DNA from: LMUY01 sp965199165
Lineage (GTDB): Bacteria; Pseudomonadota; Alphaproteobacteria; Acetobacterales; Acetobacteraceae
Direction: 5' to 3'
NCBI GenBank assembly: GCA_965199165.1
Contig: OZ240681.1
Span: 4,588,001 to 4,652,000 of the forward strand
DNA: 64,000 bases
The translations under genes were made by a program, and so were the position numbers. Each line of letters begins with the position of its first letter. Position 1 is the stretch's first letter. The notes below the pieces were generated by a model. It did not search any database, had not been told where the DNA came from, and was given only the letters and a program-made list of their open reading frames with translations. Shown here one piece after another: positions 49,670 to 58,100 of this stretch.

Positions 49670-52600
49670 ATGCTTCACCGACTGGCGCCGGTTGGCCTGT
49701 TCGCCGCGGCATTGCTCCTGTCCGGCTTGGCCCATGCGCAAGGCATCGATTGCGGCCGCGCCCGTTCTCCTACCGAGAAGGCGATCTGCGCCTCTCCCGC
49801 GCTGCTGTCGCTCGACCATCAGGTCGCCGTCGCCTACGCGGACACGCTGGCGCGCAAGCCGGACCAGCGCGAGGCGATCCGGGCCGACCTGCTGCGCTGG
49901 CTGCGGCAACGGGACGCCACCTGCAACGTCCCTGCCGGCGCGATCGAGCGCTGCCTGTCTGGCCAGCTCACCGCCCGGCTCGCGGCGCTGGCGCCGCCAC
50001 CCGCGGCGCCCGTCCCGGCCGTCTCGCCCGCCACGGTGCTGCCCCTCACGCCGGCCGCCCCGGCGGTCCAGGCCGCATTGCCGGACCAGGCCGTCCCCCC
50101 TGCCAGCGACAGCCCGCCTGCCCCGGCCGCGACGCTGGACGCCACGAGCGTGCCAGCCGCCGCCGAGTCGGACACGCTGCTCCACGTCACCTCGCCGGGC
50201 CGCTTCACCGTTGCGGCGCACAGCCCGTCGGGCGCCGGCCTGCAAGTGGTGGACATGCTGACCGGACCGTCCGAAACGGCCGGCGCCGCCGGTTCGCAGG
50301 ACGGCAGGCTCGACCGGCTGCTCGATGTCGGCACCTTCAAGCTGCGCGTGTTCTCCGCCCCGGCGGCAAGCGGGAGCGTAGGCCTCGCGGTCACGCCGTT
50401 CCATGACGCTGCGCCGCCGGCCGCGCTGCCGCGGCCCGGGCATCCGCTCGCGACCACGCTGCGCGATGCCGAGCAGCGCGCCTTCTGGCTGCTGGTGCCG
50501 CCCGGCACCGGCGCCAACGTGCGGATCGAGGCGGCGGGCCGCTCGCTCGGGGACCTGCGGCTGTGGCGGGACGGGCGGGAGCTGACGGCGCTGGAACCGG
50601 AGCGGCTGCGGGTGGAGCCGGCACCCGGCCATCCGCTGGACGATCTGCGGCTGAGCGGCCATGTCGAGCCTGGCACCTACCTTGCCATCGCCTATGGCGG
50701 CGCGCCGGCGACCTGGACGGACGGTGCGGCCGACCAGCCGTTCTACCTGCGCAGCGGCGCGTCCGAGGCGCTGGCCGAGGGATGGGCCGGCGGCACGGTG
50801 GGGCCGTTCGGCAGCGAGGTGTTCGACGTGCCGCCCGCCGCCCGCCTGGTCCGGCTGGACCTTCCGGCGGCGGCGGCGGCGGAGCTGCATGTCGGCGACG
50901 GGATCGCCACGGTCGCCAAGAACAGCCGCGAACCGACCGTCCAGCTGGACCGGCCCACCGGGCAAGGCCTGGTCGAGGTCCGCGCCGCCGCCGGCCAGGC
51001 CTACACGCTGCGCGCGCTGGACACCGCCACCAACCGGACGGTCAGCCGTACCGGCACCTGGTGGGTGTCGGCGGTCACCACCGGCATGGGCGGCGACGAA
51101 GTCCCGCCTGCCCTGCTGCTGCAACGCTCCGAGCAGCGGGACCAGCCGCTGCGCGTGGTCGCCAGCACCGCGCCGCGCGTCGGTCCGGGGGCGCCATGGC
51201 ACGCCCGCTTCAACCTGCGCGGCCCCACCGACCTGCTGCTGGAGCTTCCCTCCGGCGGCGACGTGGCGTTCAGCAGCACCGGCGTCCCCGTGCTGCATCG
51301 GCGCGGGCAGATGGCCAACCAGCCGGCCGACTTCTACGACCTGACGGTCGAGCCGCAGAACGGGGCGATCGGTGCGCTCGACCTCGTGGTCGGGCCGCCC
51401 GGGCCGCGACCGGCGCCGGTGGCACTGCCGCTGCCACCCGATCCGGTGATCCCGTTCGGGGTGCAGACGCTCGCGCCGGGCCAGTTCCTGCAGCTGGACA
51501 CTGGCTCGGCACCGGGGACCACCGCAGGTCTCGCCATCCGGGCGGTGCCGGTGGCGCTGGTGCAGGGACCGCTGCTGGCGACGGTCGTGGCCGGCAGCAC
51601 GCTCTCCGTGCCCGTGCTGGTGGCGCCCGGCGGCACCCTGGCGGTGACGGAGCTGGGGGTCGGGCCCATCGCGTTCGGCCAGCAGGATGCCGGGCAGCCG
51701 GGGCGCACGACCGTGGTGATCCCCGTGGCAGACCACGCCCGCACGGTGGCGCTGGCCTGGCACCGGACGGAGGCGGCGCTGCCGCCGATCCCGCCGCCGC
51801 CGGCGCCCGGCCAGGTCGCCGCGATTCAGGCGGGCGTACCCGCCTTCCTGGACCTGCGGCGCGGGGAGGAGCGGGGCTTCGCGCTGACCGTGCCCCAGGG
51901 TGGGTTGTTCCGGGTGGAGACGCTGGGGCGCCTGCATACCGCGGCGCGGCTGGCGACACCGTTCATCCCGGCGCTGGCGCAGGCCGACGGCAACGGCACC
52001 GGGCAGAACATGCTGATCCAGTCTCCCCTGCGCGCCGGGCGCTACCGGGTGGACGTGCGGGCGGTGGACTCGGCCGGTCATCTCGGAATTTTGGCCAGCA
52101 CGGCGCCGCTGCTGACAGGCGGCAGCTTGCTGCCAGGTGGCAGCGTGCGGGCGACGCTGCCGGCGGGCAGCGGCGTGGCCTTTCCGGTGGAGGTCGCGGG
52201 TGGCCCCGATGACCGCTACCATTTCGACGTGCTGTCGCTGGGCAGCGCCTGGACCGGGCGGCTGGAGGATGCCGATGGCTGGCCCGTCGTGACGCCGGGC
52301 GTGTTGGACGGGCTGGAGCCGGTGCTGCGGCCCGGCCGCTACCGCCTGGTGGTGACGCCGGACGTGGTTGGGCGGCAGGTGGTGGCGCGGCTGCGCGCGA
52401 TCACCCCGCCGGTCGAGACCACCGGGCACGGACCGCACGACCTGCCATTCGAGGCATCGCAGCATGCGACGTGGCGCGAGCCGGACGGCAAGGACCACCC
52501 GCGCGACCCTGACGTCTGGACGTTCAGCCTGGCGGGCCCGGGTGAGGTGACGTTGACGCTCGGCGACGGCATGGTCGCTGAGCTGCGCCGCAAGGGCGCG

Positions 52601-55168
52601 GCGGACCAGGTGGCGCGCATCGTCGGCAAATGGACCGGGACGCTGCCTGCGGGCGACTACCAGCTGGACGCCACCAGCCTCGGGCGCAACGATCGGCTCG
52701 GCTACGACGTGGCACTCGGCAGCCCGGACCTGCAGCCGCGCACGCCGCGCGCGGTGACGCTGCCGGCGACCGTGGCGTTCAGCCTGGGCGAGGCCCGGGT
52801 CGCCAGCCTCACCACATGGGGCAGCCTGCCGGTGAAGGCGGTGCTGCGCGGCGCGGACGGCAAGGTGGTCACGCGCTCGGGCGCCCGGCCGGACGATTGG
52901 AACATCGCCGTCTCCCGCCTGCTGCCGGCCGGCCGATACACGCTGGAGCTGCAATCCGCCGCACCCCCCACGATGAGCAGCCCGAACGTCGACCTGTCCG
53001 GCAGCACGACGAGCGACAGCTCCGACAGCAGCGACGCGCCGGATGGCGACGACCAGGCCGCACAGACGGCGGAGACCACGGGAGCAAGCCCACCCAAAGC
53101 CACACCCGCCGCCACGGCCACGGCCACGGCCCCGGACACGGGCACGGGCGACGACTCTGGCGATGCCGCCGCGCCGACGCTGGACGTGCGGCTGGATCTG
53201 CCGCCGGCCCTGCCCCCAACCGCGGCGCCGGCCCAGGTGGCCGCGCTGCCTGGCAGCGGCGTGCACGTGCTGACGTTGCCGGCACCCGCGGCCGGGAGCC
53301 TGGTGCTGGCCCAGGCGAGCGCCGCCGCGACGGCGGTGCTTGCGCTGGAACGCCAGGATGGTGATGGCTGGCGTACGGTGGCGGTCGACACCGGCGCCGT
53401 CCCCATGGTGGCGGCGCCAGCCGATGGCGGTGCCGCGCCATGGCGGCTGGAGGCGTGGACTGTCGACGGCGGGAACGACCCGATCCGCCTTGCGGCCCGC
53501 TCGGTGACCGCGGCGGGCCAGGCACCAGGGGCGGTGCGGCTGGCAGCGCTGGACGGCTTGCCGGCGCCGCTCGCGGTCGCGCGGCTGCTGGTCGACACCG
53601 CCGGCATCGTGTCCCTGGGCGCTGCGCCGGGGCTGCGGTCCGGCGGCTGGCCGGGCCACGCGCTGGAGCGTGCCGCCAGCAACGCCGTGGTCGCCGGCAC
53701 CGATCTATGGCTGGTCGGGCCGCAGCCGCTGACGGTCACCGCGGCGCCGCTGGCGTTTCCCACGGGCAGCGACGTTCCGGTCGTGCTTGCCGCCGGCCTG
53801 TCCGCCGCGTTGCCGGTGCCGCCGGCGCAAAGCGGCCGCCTGCAGCTCTGGCGGGCGGAGAGCGGGGCGGACCAACCCGATCTCGGCCTGGGCGCGGGCG
53901 TCGCCCGCGGCAGCGCGGTGGCGCTGGCGACGGCGCCGCTGGCCCTGCGCAGCGCCGGGGAGGCGGCGCGGCTGCGGCTCGGTCGGGTCGATGCGAGCCT
54001 GGCAGCGTCGCGTTCGGTGGACGCCGCGGCGCAGCTCACCCTGCCGCCTGGAACGGCACTGCCCATCACGCTGCCGGCTGGGGCCAAGACGCTGCAGCTC
54101 GACCTCGCGCCCAACGTCGCGGCCTTTGCCGGCTGGCATGACCCGGCGCCAGTGGCGGTATGGGGGGCCGGGGCGACGGTCAGCCGCAGCTTGGCCGGGC
54201 CATGGACGGATTTGCTGCTGGTGAACATGGGTCAGGGCGCCGCCCCGGCCCGGGTCGCGAGCCAGCCTGGGCCAGACGCCGCCCCGTTGCGGGCCGGCAC
54301 GGTGCTGAAGCGGTTCTTCGGCTCGGCCGGGTCGTTCGACCTGCCGTTCGATGCCCCGGTGAGCGGGCGCCTGGTCGTGACGGGCGATGCCGCCATTACC
54401 GCGGTGACGGCGCAGGCCATCGCCCGCGGCACCGACGTCCCGGTGTCCGGCGCGGGCCGAGCCGTCATCCAGCATGGGCCGGGCGCGCTGGCGTTGTGGG
54501 TTGACGCGCCGGGCCAGTCCCCCTGGCCTGACCCGGCGGCGCAGGCGGTGGCGTTGCCCGCGCGGGTGTCACTTGCCAGCGCGGCGATGGCGCTTTCGTT
54601 CACCGCGGATGCGCCCATGCTGCTGCATGTCAGCACCACCGCGCCAGTGCTCGCCGGGCTGCAGCAGGCGGGACGGACGGATATGCCCGCGCTGTTCCCG
54701 GCCGGCGCCGAACTGCACCGCGTGGTGGCGCCTGGCCCGGTGACGCTCCGCCTGTTCTCGGCCGATGACGGCCCGCTGAGCGGCACTGCCACGGTCTGGG
54801 CCGAGACGCTGGTGCCGGTGTCGGAGGGCCTGGGCAGCCAAGTCGCCGTGGCGCCGGGTGGCGCGGCGGCGTTCGCCTTCACCCTGGCGAAGGCCACCAC
54901 CATCGGCGTCGGCGTGCGGGCGGAGCCGGACCGGGTGGACGCCCGGCTGCTGGATGGGTCCGGCAAGGTCGTCGGCGACGGGGTGGCGCAGCTTCGGCCG
55001 CTCGCCGCCGGTGCCTACGTGCTGGAGGCGCGCGTGCCGCCGGACGCCGCGCCGACCGTGCTGCGCCCGGCGCTGATCGGCATCACGCCGCGCCCCAACG
55101 GTCCCCCACCGGACGTGGTGCAAAGCTACCTCGAACTCGTCGGCATGAAGCCGCAAGGGACACCCTGA
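49670..55168 (+). CDS. Giant secreted protein: LprI-like head plus tandem beta-sandwich repeats
   Basis: A 1832-residue protein. Signal peptide LHRLAPVGLFAAALLLSGLAHA (cleaved after Ala23) is followed by an LprI/DUF1311 domain (about 26-105): IDCGRARSPTEKAICASPAL, RWLRQRDATC and CLSGQLTARLAAL. A Pro/Ala linker leads to a very long beta-rich region with recurring x-(P/A)-G-x-(Y/F)-x-(L/V) strands near residues 219, 334, 440, 790, 888, 995, 1087 and 1781 (LRPGRYRLVVTP, LPAGDYQLDATS, LPAGRYTLELQS), suggestive of tandem pre-peptidase-C-like modules. A Ser/Thr/Asp-rich linker spans about 1103-1165. ATG has GGGAG seven bases upstream. It ends in TGATG overlap with the alpha-2-macroglobulin gene. 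No enzymatic motif recognised. Confidence 0.75.
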   Translation: MLHRLAPVGLFAAALLLSGLAHAQGIDCGRARSPTEKAICASPALLSLDHQVAVAYADTLARKPDQREAIRADLLRWLRQRDATCNVPAGAIERCLSGQLTARLAALAPPPAAPVPAVSPATVLPLTPAAPAVQAALPDQAVPPASDSPPAPAATLDATSVPAAAESDTLLHVTSPGRFTVAAHSPSGAGLQVVDMLTGPSETAGAAGSQDGRLDRLLDVGTFKLRVFSAPAASGSVGLAVTPFHDAAPPAALPRPGHPLATTLRDAEQRAFWLLVPPGTGANVRIEAAGRSLGDLRLWRDGRELTALEPERLRVEPAPGHPLDDLRLSGHVEPGTYLAIAYGGAPATWTDGAADQPFYLRSGASEALAEGWAGGTVGPFGSEVFDVPPAARLVRLDLPAAAAAELHVGDGIATVAKNSREPTVQLDRPTGQGLVEVRAAAGQAYTLRALDTATNRTVSRTGTWWVSAVTTGMGGDEVPPALLLQRSEQRDQPLRVVASTAPRVGPGAPWHARFNLRGPTDLLLELPSGGDVAFSSTGVPVLHRRGQMANQPADFYDLTVEPQNGAIGALDLVVGPPGPRPAPVALPLPPDPVIPFGVQTLAPGQFLQLDTGSAPGTTAGLAIRAVPVALVQGPLLATVVAGSTLSVPVLVAPGGTLAVTELGVGPIAFGQQDAGQPGRTTVVIPVADHARTVALAWHRTEAALPPIPPPPAPGQVAAIQAGVPAFLDLRRGEERGFALTVPQGGLFRVETLGRLHTAARLATPFIPALAQADGNGTGQNMLIQSPLRAGRYRVDVRAVDSAGHLGILASTAPLLTGGSLLPGGSVRATLPAGSGVAFPVEVAGGPDDRYHFDVLSLGSAWTGRLEDADGWPVVTPGVLDGLEPVLRPGRYRLVVTPDVVGRQVVARLRAITPPVETTGHGPHDLPFEASQHATWREPDGKDHPRDPDVWTFSLAGPGEVTLTLGDGMVAELRRKGAADQVARIVGKWTGTLPAGDYQLDATSLGRNDRLGYDVALGSPDLQPRTPRAVTLPATVAFSLGEARVASLTTWGSLPVKAVLRGADGKVVTRSGARPDDWNIAVSRLLPAGRYTLELQSAAPPTMSSPNVDLSGSTTSDSSDSSDAPDGDDQAAQTAETTGASPPKATPAATATATAPDTGTGDDSGDAAAPTLDVRLDLPPALPPTAAPAQVAALPGSGVHVLTLPAPAAGSLVLAQASAAATAVLALERQDGDGWRTVAVDTGAVPMVAAPADGGAAPWRLEAWTVDGGNDPIRLAARSVTAAGQAPGAVRLAALDGLPAPLAVARLLVDTAGIVSLGAAPGLRSGGWPGHALERAASNAVVAGTDLWLVGPQPLTVTAAPLAFPTGSDVPVVLAAGLSAALPVPPAQSGRLQLWRAESGADQPDLGLGAGVARGSAVALATAPLALRSAGEAARLRLGRVDASLAASRSVDAAAQLTLPPGTALPITLPAGAKTLQLDLAPNVAAFAGWHDPAPVAVWGAGATVSRSLAGPWTDLLLVNMGQGAAPARVASQPGPDAAPLRAGTVLKRFFGSAGSFDLPFDAPVSGRLVVTGDAAITAVTAQAIARGTDVPVSGAGRAVIQHGPGALALWVDAPGQSPWPDPAAQAVALPARVSLASAAMALSFTADAPMLLHVSTTAPVLAGLQQAGRTDMPALFPAGAELHRVVAPGPVTLRLFSADDGPLSGTATVWAETLVPVSEGLGSQVAVAPGGAAAFAFTLAKATTIGVGVRAEPDRVDARLLDGSGKVVGDGVAQLRPLAAGAYVLEARVPPDAAPTVLRPALIGITPRPNGPPPDVVQSYLELVGMKPQGTP

Positions 55169-58100
55169 TGCGCCGGATCGTCTCCCCGTTTCGCCTGCTT
55201 CCTCTCCCTCCGGGAGAGGGCCGGGGTGAGGGCCGAGTGCACGGAACGGACGGGACGACCCTCACCCGACCCGCTCCCAGGGGGAGAAGGCTCTTTGGGG
55301 CGTTGGTGGTCGGGCTTGGATTGCTAGGCTCGCCTGCTCACGCGCAAGTGCCACCGCAACTCGACCGCCTGCAGCGGGCGGACGGCGCGCGGGTGGTGCC
55401 GGACCATTTCCTGCGGCGGTGGGACCCCGTCACGGTGCTGTTCCCCACGGCCACGGGCCCGACGGAAGGCGGCGCGGAAGACCATCCGGAGCGGTTCGCC
55501 ACGCTTCTCCCGGCCAAGCCGGGTGCCTGGACCTGGCTCACCCCGACGACGCTGCAGTTCCGCCCGACCGAGCCGTGGGAGCCGCTGCGGCGGGAGACGG
55601 TGACGGTGAGCGGGGCGGCAACCACGCTCATCCCGCTGCTGCCGGTGCCGACCTCCACCGGCCCAGCGTCCGACGGGACGAACAACGGCACGGCAGACCT
55701 GGATACCATCGCCTTGAGCTTCGACCAGCCGGTCGACCTCGCCGCACTGGCCCGGTTGCTGACGATCGAGCTGAAGCCGCAGGCCGGCGTCAGCGGCGGC
55801 ACCGAAACGCTGCGCGCCGAAGATTTCGACCTGCGGCCCGTCGAGCGGACCAGCCGCGGCGATGTACAGACCATTCTCGTGGTGCTGAAGCGCCCGGTCG
55901 CGGACGGCCGGGTGGCGACGCTGCGGCTGCGCCTGTCCGACGAACCCGGCATGGACGACCCGATCTTCGAGGTCGCGGTCCGTTCAGCCGCGCCCTTCCG
56001 CATGACCGACACGTATTGCGGCGACAGCTACGACCATTCCGTGAAGGACGGCGTCACGGTCTGCGACCCCTCCGCGGGCGCGATCGCCCAGCCGCGACGC
56101 CTGGTGCTGCAGTTCTCCTCCACGCCGGAGGCGATGGACATCGTCCGCGCCCGCAACGTGCTGCACGTCACCCCGCCGGTGGACGACCTGTCCGTCACCA
56201 TCGGCACCAACAACGACGTGCAGATCGGCGGCAAGTTCGCCGCCGACCAGGTCTACGACGTGCGGGTCGACGCCGGCGCCATCCAGGACACCCGCAAGCG
56301 GCTGCTGGCGGACGCGGTGCATGTCAGCGCGTCATTCAATGCCGGCGCGCCGGCCCTGGCGTGGGACGTGCCGCAGGGCATCGTGGAACGGCTCGGCCCG
56401 CAGATGGTGCCCCTGCGCGGCCACGGCTACGATCGGGCGGATGTGCGCGTCTACGCGATCGACCCGCTCAGCCGGGACTTCTGGCCCTTCCCGCGCGGCG
56501 GGCTGACGACCAGCGACGACCGTCCGCCACCGCTGCCCGGCAACGAGCCGCAGCATTACGTGCAGCCCGGTGCGATCGGTGGCGACGCGATGGCCCAGCG
56601 CATCATCGCCCTTGGCTCCCCCGCGGCCAGCGAGCTGGTGGACCTGCCGATCCGGCGCGGCGGCGTGGACGCGAAGTTCGGGATCGACCTTGCCCCCACC
56701 CTGGGACGGATCGCCGGGCCGCGTCAGCCGGGGACCTACCTGGTCGGGCTGCGCACCCTGGACGGCAGCAGCCGGCAATGGGCGCGGCTCCAGGTGACGG
56801 ACCTGTCGCTGACGGGCGTGGAGGAGGCGGACCGGGTGCGCTTCTCGGTCACCTCGCTCGCCTCGGCCCAGCCGGTGCCGGGCGCGGACATCCATATCGA
56901 CGGGCTGCGGGACGGCCGTTTCATCACCCTGGCGCAGGGCACGACGGCTGCGGACGGCAGCTGGACCATGCCGGCGCCGCTGGCCCGCGGCCGCAACGGC
57001 GACGACGCCGACATCCGCCGCATCGTGGTCAGCAAGGCGACCGACACGCTGGTGATCGAGCCGGGGCGCGGGCCGCAGGTCTATGCCGACGGCAACTGGA
57101 GCAAGCCGGACACTGCCTGGCTGTCCTGGACGACGGACGACATCTCCGATCGCCGGCCAGCCGCGCAGACGCTGTGCCACGTGTTCACCGAGCGCCCGAT
57201 CTATCGCCCGGAGGAGCCGATCCTCATCGCCGGCATGATCCGGCGCTACGACCACGGCAGCCTGTCCTACGCGACCGGCAGCGGCGAGGTGCTGGTGACC
57301 GGCCCGGGTGACCAGCAATGGCACCTGCCGACGCAACTGGACGAGATCGGCGGCTTCCACCTCAAATTCGACCAGAAGACCGACGCGACGGGCGACTACT
57401 CCATCCAGTACCAGCCGAAGGACGGCGAGCCCTGCGGCGCCATGACCGTGAAGAAGGAGGCGTACCGCCTGCCGACCTTCGAGGTCGTGCTCAACGGGCC
57501 GCAGCGCACGCCGCTGGACGCGCCGTTCTCGGTCGACCTCATCGCGCGGTTCTTCGCCGGGGGCCTGCTGTCCGACCGGCCGATCACCTGGCGGGTGACG
57601 CAGACGCCGTATGTCTGGACGCCGCCGGGCCGCGACGGCTTCCTGTTCTCTTCGGACAGCCGGTTCTCCGGGGACTCCACCTTCCGCTCCACCCCCGTGC
57701 TGAACCGGGAGGCGAAGACGGATGCCGGCGGCTCGGCCCAGCTGACGCTGGACCCGACGATCGAGCCGACCGCGCAGCCGCGCCAATACCTGGTGGAGGC
57801 GACCGTCACCGGCGACGACGACCTGCAGGTGCGCGGGGTGCAACGCGTGACCGCCCTGCCGCCCTTCGTGCTGGGCGTGAAGGTTCCGCGGTACGTCGAC
57901 AAGCTGGGCGCGCTGGACCCCGAGATCGTCGCGCTGGACGGCGAGGGGCACGAGGTGTCCGGCCTGGCGATGACGGTCAAGCTGATCCACCGGCAATGGA
58001 ACTCGGTGCTGGAGGCGAGCGACTTTGCCCAAGGCTCGGCCAAGTACCAGACGCAGGTGCTGGATGAGACGGTGGCCGAGCGGCAGGTGACCAGCACCGC

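Noticed and set aside
49589..53659. 1356-codon open frame on the minus strand opposite the giant LprI-headed gene
   Set aside because: Its product is Arg/His/Gln/Gly-rich low complexity, no start with ribosome-binding site, and the plus strand has signal peptide and domains. High GC leaves antisense frames open.
55168..55347. PLPPGEGRGEGR peptide as a functional protein motif
   Set aside because: The same peptide is what the intergenic repeat encodes in this frame, so it reflects the DNA element and not selection on the protein.
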